Shown here: positions 47,415 through 55,041 of the stretch, piece after piece | Layout of the letters: every line of letters starts with the position of its first letter | Numbering within the stretch: position 1 is the stretch's first letter | Origin: an uncultured Bacteroidales bacterium | Lineage (GTDB): Bacteria; Bacteroidota; Bacteroidia; Bacteroidales; P3 | Direction: 5' to 3' | Assembly: GCA_900315335.1 (NCBI GenBank) | Contig: OMYR01000036.1 | Coordinates: 1 to 62,538, forward strand | Length of the DNA stretch: 62,538 bases | Made by a program: the position numbers and the translations under genes | The notes under the pieces: model-generated | What the model was told of the DNA's origin: nothing | Seen by the model: the letters and a program-made list of their open reading frames with translations, nothing else | Databases searched by the model: none

Positions 47415-47794
47415 AGATATGACTTCTCTGAAATTTGGAGAAATCAGTTGTAATTTTGAAAAGTCGGCTTCGGAGATGTCAAAAGACTTAGGTAAATTAG
47501 GGTAAAATACCTAGGTAAATTGAGTAGTCCGTATTGATGTTTCCGAAATTGCAAGCCGACTTTCTGAAATTAGTAGCCAACTTTCTGAAATTCTCTGCCG
47601 AAAAAACAAATTCTCTGCCAATGAAAATTAAATATTTTCAATGCTCATGTCTGAACGATACCTATAAATTTGTGTGATTGTTTTGAACTTTTTGGCTTAC
47701 CGCCTTAGATTTACGTTTATTCCCTTAAAGTCAGCGTCTGAAATACTTATATTTTCGTATAAATCACGCTAATTTCAAGATGTGTTGTACGTCT

Positions 47795-49075
47795 TTAAGA
47801 CAAAAAATCAAATCCGGCACTTTCAACGGCTTGTTGAACATCTTTCGCCTTGGCATTGCCTGTAACGGTTAAGGTGTGGGCTGAAACATTTGCTTGCACC
47901 TCAATGACACCATTGACTTTAAGAACGGCTTCTTCTACTGCTCGCTTACAGTGATTGCAGTGCATACCATCAACATTGTATGTTGTTACTTTTGGTGCGT
48001 TGACTTCGGTGGAAGATGTTTTTGTGGTCTTGAATTTATCCAAAAACTTTATCGTCAAAGCGTAGATTATGAATATAACTAACAATATTGAGCATAAAGT
48101 TCTCCAAATGTAAGGTTGATGTGTCGTTTGTCTCATATCTGTGCAGCAAGAGGCGTCGCCAACGGATATTTGCGGCGTTATGCCGATAATATCTATAAGG
48201 AAACCAAAGAAAATTGAGCCGATGATGATTGTAAGTAAGTATATCCAAGTGAATTTGCTGCCTAAGGATTTTTTTACTACGAGTATTGAAGCGAGATTGA
48301 CGGCAGGGCCTGCCATAAGCATCACTAACGCCGCTGCGGGGGAAAGGCCTTTGAGCATTAATGCCGCTGCAACGGGTATGCTTCCTGTTGAACAGATATA
48401 CATTGGCACTGCAATAAGCAAGATGATAAGCATCTGCAACATCGGTTGCGAACCAAAATGTAAGAAAAACTCATCAGGAATGGCGATATTTATCAACGCA
48501 GCGAGCAAAAGTCCGACGATTAAACGCAAACCTATGTTTTGTATCATTTCAAAGTAAGCATATCGAAACACTTTGTAGAGTTTTCGCAAGATGTTATCGG
48601 CTTTTTCGCTTTGTTTTTCTGTGGATATGGAGCAAGAAGCAGTGGTGGTGGAATCGGAAGATGAGGTTGTAACATACTTATTTATGAGTAAGCCGCCGCA
48701 GATGCCGGTGATAAGTGCGGCAACGGGGCGTATGATTGCAAAACCTAAGCCCATAACGGAGAAAGTTGCCAATATGGAATCGATACCAGTCTGTGGGGTT
48801 GCGATAAGAAAGGAAGCGACTGCACCTTTGGAGGCGTTTTCGTTTTTAAGTCCGATGGCGGTTGGTATAACTCCGCACGAGCAGAGTGGAAGCGGCACGC
48901 CAAGTATAGCAGCCCAAAGCACGGAGAATTTATTGTTAGAGGAAAGATATTTTTTGTAGAACTTCTTCGGTACAAGTACGTGCAGAATGCCCGCAATCAA
49001 AAAGCCCAATAAAAGATACGGACTCATCTCGTTTATAATCATAAGAAACGAGGAGAAAAATTCATTTATGCTCAT
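47795..49075 (-). CDS. ArsP-like permease (DUF318) fused to an HMA domain
   Basis: About 426 residues. The membrane part has multiple hydrophobic helices and the Cys-rich signature VPLPLCSCGVIPTA (about residues 55-68), with AAALMLKGLSPAAAL and LMAGPAVNL, typical of the ArsP/DUF318 permeases. The last about 70 residues are a heavy-metal-associated domain, YNVDGMHCNHCKRAVEEA, with a CxxC metal site. A CC pair also occurs in a loop (DASCCTD). It would export organoarsenicals or a thiophilic metal from the cytoplasm; the substrate is inferred. The start follows a TACTTTTG box and was chosen 48 codons into the longest frame. Confidence 0.88.
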   Translation of the reverse strand: MSINEFFSSFLMIINEMSPYLLLGFLIAGILHVLVPKKFYKKYLSSNNKFSVLWAAILGVPLPLCSCGVIPTAIGLKNENASKGAVASFLIATPQTGIDSILATFSVMGLGFAIIRPVAALITGICGGLLINKYVTTSSSDSTTTASCSISTEKQSEKADNILRKLYKVFRYAYFEMIQNIGLRLIVGLLLAALINIAIPDEFFLHFGSQPMLQMLIILLIAVPMYICSTGSIPVAAALMLKGLSPAAALVMLMAGPAVNLASILVVKKSLGSKFTWIYLLTIIIGSIFFGFLIDIIGITPQISVGDASCCTDMRQTTHQPYIWRTLCSILLVIFIIYALTIKFLDKFKTTKTSSTEVNAPKVTTYNVDGMHCNHCKRAVEEAVLKVNGVIEVQANVSAHTLTVTGNAKAKDVQQAVESAGFDFLS

Positions 49076-49105
49076 GATGATTGTTCCTATAAAAAATTCA
49101 ATTTG

Positions 49106-49113
49106 CAAAAGTA
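49106..49113 (-). promoter_or_regulatory. Promoter -7 box for the ArsP-like permease
   Basis: The minus strand reads TACTTTTG about 30 bases before the ATG at 49075. Confidence 0.5.
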
Positions 49114-49226
49114 AGATATTAAAATTATATAGCCAATACTCATATATAAGTATTTTGATTTGGATAAATGAAAGGAAATAAATGAAAATTTTCTTGCCAA
49201 GCAAAGCCAATACGTGCATTTTTTCG

Positions 49227-49234
49227 TAATTTTG
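49227..49234 (+). promoter_or_regulatory. Promoter -7 box for mnmE
   Basis: TAATTTTG lies 26 bases before the mnmE ATG, divergent from the permease promoter. Confidence 0.55.
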
Positions 49235-49260
49235 CCTTGAAATAGTTTATAATAAAGGCG

Positions 49261-50718
49261 ATGAATTTACAAGATACGATAGTTGCACCTGCAACAGGCA
49301 ATGTAGTTTCGGCAATAGGTGTGATAAGGATGTCAGGTCAAAGGGCATTGGATATTGCTAACGAGGTTTTTGTGCCGTTTAACAAGAGAAAAATGATGTT
49401 TAACAACAGTCAAGCGATGTTTAAGGATATTGCGAAGGCAAATACTCTGTATTTTGGTACTATATATAAGGAAGAAAAAATTGTTGATGAGGTGGTTGTT
49501 AGTGTTTTTAAGGCTCCGCATTCATTTACCGGCGAAGATACGATTGAAATATCACATCATGGCAGTTTGTTTATAAGGCAAGAAATTCTTCAACTTCTCA
49601 TTGACAAAGGTGCAAGAATGGCGGACAAAGGCGAGTTTTCTATGAGAGCTTTTCTTAATGGCAAGATGAATTTGTCGCAAGCCGAGGCAGTTGCCGATTT
49701 AATTCAGTCGGGTAATGTTTCATCGCACGATTTGGCGATAAATCAATTGAGGGGCGGATATAATGAGGAGTTGAAAGCATTACGTGAGAAGTTTTTGAAG
49801 ATTGCTTCGTTGTTGGAGTTGGAGATAGATTTTTCGGAAGAACATGAAGTGTTTGTGGATAGAAAAGATTTGATTAGCCAATTGGATATAGCCCGGCAGA
49901 GATTGGAGATGTTGGTCTCCACGTTTTCGCAAGGCAATGCTTTTCGTAAAGGTGTGCCGGTGGCTATTGCAGGTAAGCCCAACAGTGGCAAATCCACGTT
50001 GATGAACGCTATATTAAAGGACAACCGCAGTATTGTGTCGGCAATAGAGGGTACAACTCGCGATACGGTTGAAGAAACTATTAATGTGAATGACATAACG
50101 GTGAGGTTTATTGATACGGCGGGAATAAGGCAAAGTGATAATGAGATAGAGCAGGAGGGAATAAAGCGTTCGTTTCAAGCAATACAGAGGGCGGAAGTTG
50201 TTTTGTATCTTGTGGATTCTTCGTTGGACGATATGGCGTCGATAGATTACCAGTTGAAGTTTTTGCAGCAAGAGATAGATTGCGATAGCGAGACGACAAA
50301 TAATGAAATTGAGAGTATCAACCTAAAAGATAAGAAAGTAATTCTTGTAATTAACAAGGAGGATATATCTAATTTAAGCGTTAAAGACAAAGATACGTTG
50401 AAAAACAAAGGGGCTGTGTTTATCAGTGCCAAGAACTCGCAGGGAATTGAGGATATTTTCGATGCGATAACGAAAGATTTCGTTGCGAGCGATGTAAATT
50501 CAAAGGTTTTTGTTAGCAATATCAGACACTACAATGCGTTGAACAACGCCTTGAAAGAGGTTATTGAGGCAAGGCGTGCTGCACTTGACGGCATTTCATC
50601 GGATTTAATAAGCGAGAATATTCGCGGTGCAATGCACCATATCGGCACTATCACCGGTGAAATCACCGACACCGACATACTAAACAACATATTTGATAAG
50701 TTTTGCATCGGCAAGTAA
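49261..50718 (+). CDS. mnmE: tRNA modification GTPase MnmE
   Basis: 485 residues. With MnmG, MnmE makes the 5-carboxymethylaminomethyl group on wobble uridines. Visible are DTIVAPATGNVVSAIGVIRMSG, the folate-binding N-domain APHSFTGEDTIEISHHGS, the G1 motif GKPNSGKST, EGTTRDTVEE (G2), DTAGIRQ (G3), NKED (G4), and the C-terminal catalytic Cys in FDKFCIGK. Residues about 39-56 (PFNKRKMMFNNSQAMFKDIA) lie where relatives are shorter and are encoded by three 21-bp-period repeat units, so they may be an in-frame insertion. It is the last backbone gene before the mobile element. Confidence 0.95.
   Translation: MNLQDTIVAPATGNVVSAIGVIRMSGQRALDIANEVFVPFNKRKMMFNNSQAMFKDIAKANTLYFGTIYKEEKIVDEVVVSVFKAPHSFTGEDTIEISHHGSLFIRQEILQLLIDKGARMADKGEFSMRAFLNGKMNLSQAEAVADLIQSGNVSSHDLAINQLRGGYNEELKALREKFLKIASLLELEIDFSEEHEVFVDRKDLISQLDIARQRLEMLVSTFSQGNAFRKGVPVAIAGKPNSGKSTLMNAILKDNRSIVSAIEGTTRDTVEETINVNDITVRFIDTAGIRQSDNEIEQEGIKRSFQAIQRAEVVLYLVDSSLDDMASIDYQLKFLQQEIDCDSETTNNEIESINLKDKKVILVINKEDISNLSVKDKDTLKNKGAVFISAKNSQGIEDIFDAITKDFVASDVNSKVFVSNIRHYNALNNALKEVIEARRAALDGISSDLISENIRGAMHHIGTITGEITDTDILNNIFDKFCIGK
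49375..49427. repeat. 21-bp-period repeat units inside mnmE
   Basis: CCGTTTAACAA, ATGTTTAACAA and ATGTTTAAGGA start at 49375, 49396 and 49417. They give three in-frame heptapeptides sharing Phe-Asn or Phe-Lys (FNKRKMM, FNNSQAM, FKDIAK). Confidence 0.65.
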
Positions 50719-50760
50719 GTGGTGATTACCAACGATTAGCATATAGCATCAATGATTATC

Positions 50761-50790
50761 AAGGCGTTCATTTTGAGCGCCTTTCTTTTT
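50761..50790 (+). terminator. Terminator of mnmE
   Basis: AAGGCGTTCA pairs with TGAGCGCCTT (10 bp, one G-T pair) around a 3-base loop, followed by TCTTTTT. Confidence 0.9.
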
Positions 50791-50824
50791 AGCCTTGTAA
50801 GCGATACACATCGTTTATAAGGCT
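50791..50824. other. Second hairpin at the mobile-element left boundary
   Basis: Immediately after the terminator T's, 50791-50805 pairs with 50810-50824 over 15 positions (13 Watson-Crick, 2 G-T) around ACAC. This is where base composition changes, so it may be the left end or attachment site of the element. No matching right-hand copy was found in the window. Confidence 0.5.
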
Positions 50825-50968
50825 TTCTCAGCTCATTTTTGTACCGCATTTGTTGCTCGCTTGTCACAGGCTCGCGAATTGCGTGGAAAGGTAGTAGAGA
50901 AACTTTACGCCATTTTACACGATTTTACGGGAATTGACAGAAAAACGGAGAAATAAAGATGTAATAAA

Positions 50969-51874
50969 ATGAGCAGTAACCTAAAAATTAAGCGAATTTG
51001 CGCTTGGTGTGGTAAAGAGTTTATCGCCCAAAAGACTACAACAGCGTGTTGCTCCAAACAATGCGCCAACGCACTCTACAAAAAGAGGAAGCGTGACGAT
51101 GCCATCAAGGCGAACAATCAAATCGTGGAGAAAAAGATTGAGGAAAAGCCGATTGAAAGAATCAAAAACAAGCCTTTTCTTACAATCACGGAAGCCGCAA
51201 TTTATCTTGGTGTAACTCGACCGACCGTATATGGTTACATTAAGCGTGGAGAGCTAAAGGTTATCCGGTTAGGCTTCAAGTATCTTTTGAAGAAAGAGGA
51301 TATTGATGAGCTTTTCAATCACCCGACAGAGTTCCATATACCAACAAAAGAGAAGACTCCCATCACCGACTTCTACACCACAGCCGAAGTCAAAGAGAAA
51401 TTCAATGTGGCAGAGTCATGGGTATTTGCCATCGCAAAGAAGAACAATATCCCTCGGACATTCAATCGTGGCAAGACCTACTGGAGCAAGAAGCACATAG
51501 ATGCTTACTTTGCCAAGAAAGCACCGAACCCCGACATCACGGAATGGTACAGTACCCAAGAAATACAGGAGAAGTTCGGCATGACCTTAGCCGCTGTCTA
51601 CTGTTTCGTTTCCAAGAATGCCATTCCCAAAAAGAAGGAGGGCATCATGGTGTACTACTCCAAGAAGCATGTGGATATAGCCAAAGGAGTGGCTGCGTCT
51701 GAGGAGCCAAAGTATTATACCGTGCCGGAAGCGATGGAGAAGTTCAACCTCACTCGTGACCAGCTCTATCATTACGCAACGTATCACAAAATCCCGAAGG
51801 TGAAGAAGGGTAAATACACACTTATTTCCAAGGCTGAGTTGGATAAACTACTTGCCGCCCCAAAGATTGAATAA
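50969..51874 (+). CDS. Zinc-ribbon protein with multiple excisionase-type HTH domains
   Basis: 301 residues. Residues 11-32 carry two Cys pairs (CAWC and CCSKQC), a zinc ribbon. Four tandem MerR/excisionase-like helix-turn-helix units follow: LTITEAAIYLGVTRPTVYGY (about 71-90), DFYTTAEVKEKFNVAESWVF, EWYSTQEIQEKFGMTLAAVY and YYTVPEAMEKFNLTRDQLYH. Each is followed by a short wing such as KKKEGIMVYYSKK. Such an array should read a long, multi-site DNA target. It is upstream of the integrase and probably directs excision or controls transcription of the element; no function is proven. Confidence 0.85.
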   Translation: MSSNLKIKRICAWCGKEFIAQKTTTACCSKQCANALYKKRKRDDAIKANNQIVEKKIEEKPIERIKNKPFLTITEAAIYLGVTRPTVYGYIKRGELKVIRLGFKYLLKKEDIDELFNHPTEFHIPTKEKTPITDFYTTAEVKEKFNVAESWVFAIAKKNNIPRTFNRGKTYWSKKHIDAYFAKKAPNPDITEWYSTQEIQEKFGMTLAAVYCFVSKNAIPKKKEGIMVYYSKKHVDIAKGVAASEEPKYYTVPEAMEKFNLTRDQLYHYATYHKIPKVKKGKYTLISKAELDKLLAAPKIE

Positions 51875-51884
51875 GTTATTCTTC

Positions 51885-51932
51885 GGTGGGTGCTGTCACC
51901 ATTGAATCACCCTATTCCTTTGCACCGAACAA
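51885..51932 (+). promoter_or_regulatory. Promoter/operator copy 1, upstream of integrase
   Basis: This segment has GGTGGGTG, CACCATTGAA, CACC, TTCCTTTG and GAACAA in the same order and near-identical spacing as 57851-57899, which precedes the mobilization module. GGTG and CACC can pair. TTCCTTTG resembles the -7 box TAnnTTTG. Confidence 0.7.
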
Positions 51933-51958
51933 ATGTAAAACTCTAAATATCAAACAGC

Positions 51959-53065
51959 ATGACACACACGTGTACAAAAGTAACAGTTCGCCAGAGAGCG
52001 ATTCGTAACAACCGTATCTCCTTGTATCTGGATTATTATCCGGCAGTCCGCAACCCCGAAACCATGCAGATGAGCCGCAGGGAATACCTCGGCATCTACA
52101 TCTACGCCCATCCGAAGAACGAGATGGAACGAGAGTTCAACAACGATATGTTGAACAAGGCAGAGGCAATCCGTTGCATCCGGGTACAGTCGCTTATCAA
52201 TGAAGAGTTCGGTTTCTTGGATAAGACCAAACAGAAGGCCGACTTTCTCGCCTACTTCAAGAAGATGTGCCGTAACAAAGACCAGAAATGGCAGTTCGTC
52301 TATCAGCATTTCCATAACTTCGTCAAAGGTCATTGCACGTTTGGCGAGGTGAACGTGGACTTATGTAAGAAGTTTCGTGAGTATCTGCTTCATGCCAAGC
52401 AACTCAAACGCAGTAGTCGCTCCATATCCCTCAATTCGGCATCCGGCTATTATTCCACATTTCGAGGCCTATTGAAGATTGCCTATCGGGACAAATGGCT
52501 TCGGGAGAACATCAATGACCATCTTGATAAAATCGAACCGCAAGAAGTGAAGAAAGAGTACCTGACACTGGACGAGGTGAAACAACTTGCCGCCACGCCC
52601 TGCGACATTCCCGTACTGAAAGCAGCCTCTCTGTTCGCTTGTCTGACAGGTTTACGCATCAGTGACATTCAAAATCTTCAATGGGAGGACTTTGCCCTCG
52701 CTGCCGACCAAGGCTATTGTCTGCGTATCAGAACACAGAAAACGAAAACGGAGGCAACACTGCCCATCAGTAACGAAGCCTACGAACTATGCGGAACACC
52801 TGGAACAGGCAAAGTGTTCAAGAGATTGAAACGGAGCATGATTAACTATCCGCTGAAGAACTGGCTCAAAAAGGCGGGAATAACCAAGCCCATCACCTTC
52901 CACGGATTTAGGCACAGCTATGCCGTGATACAAATCTCCTTGGGTACTGATATCTACACGGTCTCAAAGATGCTAACGCATAAGAACGTAACCACCACTC
53001 AAATTTATGCCGATTTGGTCAATTCCAAGAAGCGAGAGACAGCCAATAAGATTTCACTCAAATAA
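51959..53065 (+). CDS. int: Tyrosine recombinase / integrase
   Basis: 368 residues. An N-terminal SAM-like arm and core-binding part (residues 1-200) precedes the catalytic domain. The first catalytic Arg is in ACLTGLRISDIQNLQWED, a Lys lies in RIRTQKTKTEATLPI, then the HxxR box in ITFHGFRHSYAV, His in MLTHKNVTTTQIYADL, and the nucleophile Tyr in the same segment. This is a complete active-site set. It would integrate and excise the element; the target site is not proven. The RhuM-like gene follows 9 bases downstream. Confidence 0.95.
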   Translation: MTHTCTKVTVRQRAIRNNRISLYLDYYPAVRNPETMQMSRREYLGIYIYAHPKNEMEREFNNDMLNKAEAIRCIRVQSLINEEFGFLDKTKQKADFLAYFKKMCRNKDQKWQFVYQHFHNFVKGHCTFGEVNVDLCKKFREYLLHAKQLKRSSRSISLNSASGYYSTFRGLLKIAYRDKWLRENINDHLDKIEPQEVKKEYLTLDEVKQLAATPCDIPVLKAASLFACLTGLRISDIQNLQWEDFALAADQGYCLRIRTQKTKTEATLPISNEAYELCGTPGTGKVFKRLKRSMINYPLKNWLKKAGITKPITFHGFRHSYAVIQISLGTDIYTVSKMLTHKNVTTTQIYADLVNSKKRETANKISLK

Positions 53066-53074
53066 ATTACTACG

Positions 53075-53440
53075 ATGAAACGAGGAATCATAACCAACAA
53101 CGAACATGGCATCCATATCTCTGATGGCAAGGTATGGATGACCACATGGGAGATTGCCGACTTGTTCAATACAACGGCAGGGGTTATCCACGCTGCTATC
53201 AAAAGGATATTGAGAACCAATGTCTTGAAAGAGTACAAGGTATGCAAGTACATTGAATTAGAGAGCGGCTATAGTGCCGATGTATATAATATGGATATGG
53301 TTATTGCCCTATCCTATCTAATAGATACCGGGCATTCCATAGAGTTCAGACAGTGGCTGATAAACAAAGTTGCACGTAAGCAAGACCACAATATTCTGTT
53401 ATATCTCAACAAAGGAACTAGTAGCACATTGTCTTGTTAA
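53075..53440 (+). CDS. Small RhuM-like HTH protein
   Basis: 121 residues, 9 bases behind the integrase. VWMTTWEIADLFNTTAGVIHAAIKRI is a helix-turn-helix reminiscent of the N-terminal part of RhuM-family and related virulence-associated or phage-antirepressor proteins; DMVIALSYLIDTGHSIEFRQW also fits. It is much shorter than full RhuM proteins. The role is unknown; control of excision or a toxin-like activity would be guesses. Convincing only as a DNA-binding protein of the element. Confidence 0.6.
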   Translation: MKRGIITNNEHGIHISDGKVWMTTWEIADLFNTTAGVIHAAIKRILRTNVLKEYKVCKYIELESGYSADVYNMDMVIALSYLIDTGHSIEFRQWLINKVARKQDHNILLYLNKGTSSTLSC

Positions 53441-53462
53441 TAAGACGTTCATCTTTCCCATC

Positions 53463-53504
53463 AGAATATCTGCATTATTTGACCGGAAATAGTGCAGATA
53501 TTCT
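53463..53504 (+). terminator. 18-bp stem-loop after the integrase operon
   Basis: AGAATATCTGCATTATTT and AAATAGTGCAGATATTCT pair over 18 bp with one G-T, around loop GACCGG; TAAGAC (53441-53446) and GTCTTA (53507-53512) add an outer pair. No clear T tail follows, so it might instead be an attenuator or RNA processing signal. Confidence 0.6.
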
Positions 53505-53668
53505 TTGTCTTAAGACCTTCAACCCCGTTCCACCAACTATTTTCACAAAAAACAAGAAAGTTACAACTCGCTTATTATAAGGAGTGTAACGTGGTGACAT
53601 CCGATGAGATATATCGTCAAAAGCCCATAGATGAGCAAATCCTCGCATTTTGCTAAAAATAAATGATA

Positions 53669-53676
53669 TACATTTG
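53669..53676 (+). promoter_or_regulatory. Promoter -7 box for the two-TM protein gene
   Basis: TACATTTG lies 27 bases before the ATG, with TTG at 53650-53652. A hairpin (GTTACA/TGTAAC, 53560-53590) lies upstream. Confidence 0.5.
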
Positions 53677-53702
53677 CACACAAACGATTAGCAAATATCA
53701 CT

Positions 53703-54557
53703 ATGGAGCAGAGAAAGATAGAACATATTACATTGCATCTGATGGTTTTCAGTACAATAGTAGTCATTGGCGTTTTAGCTCGTCAGACTGCATTACATTA
53801 TGGTTGGGACGAGTTCAGTAGCTACCTCGTTCTCGTAGTCTGTTCCATCGTGATGGGTGCCATCTACCTCAATCTGCAAATGGCATTTAGTCAAATCCTT
53901 TCCCCTGCAATAGAAAAATGCTTCATGAGATTTGAGTGCTACCGTAATAAGATTATGGTAGTTGAAGAATGTCCTGAATCTATTGAGGAAGTTGTAGATA
54001 TTGAACCTATCGCTCCAGAATCATTAGTTGAAGTCGAAACCACATCTGACACGTCAGAAGAGGTTTCGACTTCCATGTTTTCTGAAACTAACGAAGGAGA
54101 GGCTAAACTTCCAAAGGAAGACGCCACACCTTCTATTGAAGAATCTAATCAGCCATCTGAGTATGAGGTGCTTCGCGCCAATGCAATGGCTGAGAAAGAA
54201 CGTGCATCCCAAGAGAAACTTGATAAGGTAATCACCTACACGAAACGTACTTTAGTTCCCTATCTTGATGAAGAAAGCCTCCATCGCCTATGCGGATATG
54301 TAACAGAATACTACCTGTCAGACTCTTTGTCCAAAGTCGAATCCATAAAACTCAATTCACAATTAAAGACCATTGATGCCATGCACTTCGGATGGAATAT
54401 CGGTAAGGCTTTTGGTAAGCCACGCTTACAGACAGCCACATTCATAAAGAGAGTATTTGCTCACACCTTCCGTGATGTGGAAATCTCTACCATTGAGCGC
54501 AAGATGTCGCACACGGAAGCGGAGAGTAAGATTAAATTGGATAGGAAGATTGTTTAG
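53703..54557 (+). CDS. Two-transmembrane protein of unknown function
   Basis: 284 residues. Two hydrophobic helices lie near residues 12-30 (MVFSTIVVIGVLA) and 40-58 (LVLVVCSIVMGAIYL). An acidic, Ser/Thr/Glu-rich linker spans about residues 85-155, and a helical C-terminal domain follows (YLDEESLHRLCGYVTEYYL, then KTIDAMHFGWNIGKAF). I recognise no family. The C-terminal domain should be cytoplasmic. It is convergent with the CBASS operon and may be an accessory element gene; a defence role would be a guess. Confidence 0.7.
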   Translation: MEQRKIEHITLHLMVFSTIVVIGVLARQTALHYGWDEFSSYLVLVVCSIVMGAIYLNLQMAFSQILSPAIEKCFMRFECYRNKIMVVEECPESIEEVVDIEPIAPESLVEVETTSDTSEEVSTSMFSETNEGEAKLPKEDATPSIEESNQPSEYEVLRANAMAEKERASQEKLDKVITYTKRTLVPYLDEESLHRLCGYVTEYYLSDSLSKVESIKLNSQLKTIDAMHFGWNIGKAFGKPRLQTATFIKRVFAHTFRDVEISTIERKMSHTEAESKIKLDRKIV

Positions 54558-54624
54558 ACAAGAACATTCTCTTGTTTAGCAGTTACCTAACTCGACAATT
54601 CTTTTGTTGAATATGGAGCGTATA

Positions 54625-55041
54625 TCACTCCTTTTTCCCTCCGTGTATACCACCTCCAAGCCATTTAGCTGTAACAAGCCAGTTTTCATAGTAGTAAAAC
54701 CATTCTGAAATCCATGGTACAATTTCTGAAATCTTGTGTGAAGCATTCCACTCCTCTGATGGACGATGGTAGATACAAAGGTGCTGCTTGTCTGTATTAT
54801 AGACATGCGGCAACTTCTTCTTCCCTTCACATAGCATTAGCTTGTCTATTGCAAATACGTCCACATGCTTTCCCTCCCTATAATGAATTTTGAACTGGTA
54901 TGTTCCACTCAACGGTGAGGGATGCACGGAATACTTCCAGAAGAAACTCGATGGAGTTTCTTCATAGAAGTGTCCGTTTGGATAAGCTTGCCGCAAAAAT
55001 GCTTTCTGATGTGCTATCGTGAATTTCTTTTCTTTGTTCAT
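54625..55041 (-). CDS. Stand-alone E2-like protein of type II (short) CBASS
   Basis: 138 residues matching the E2-like proteins that accompany CD-NTases without E1. KHVDVFAIDKLMLCEGK is the central strand region. LPHVYNTDKQHLCIYHRP contains the likely catalytic Cys (about residue 89). The end IVPWISEWFYYYENWLVTAKW then LGGGIH is the characteristic C-terminal motif. Its start codon is directly next to the CD-NTase stop (no intervening base), so translation is coupled. In studied systems this protein forms a thioester and conjugates the CD-NTase to a target or primes it. No E1 (Cap2 full) or JAB (Cap3) gene is present nearby. Family assignment is by motif memory. Confidence 0.82.
   Translation of the reverse strand: MNKEKKFTIAHQKAFLRQAYPNGHFYEETPSSFFWKYSVHPSPLSGTYQFKIHYREGKHVDVFAIDKLMLCEGKKKLPHVYNTDKQHLCIYHRPSEEWNASHKISEIVPWISEWFYYYENWLVTAKWLGGGIHGGKKE

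Noticed and set aside
48141-48959. Plus-strand frames of 138 and 122 codons opposite the permease
   Set aside because: They mirror the membrane-protein codons of the ArsP-like gene and show no independent motif.
53463-53504. Stem-loop as right attachment site of a smaller element
   Set aside because: No matching copy was seen near mnmE and the mobilization genes lie beyond it.
54576-54830. 84-codon minus-strand frame overlapping the E2-like gene
   Set aside because: It overlaps the E2-like gene, which has a recognisable motif set and coupled start.
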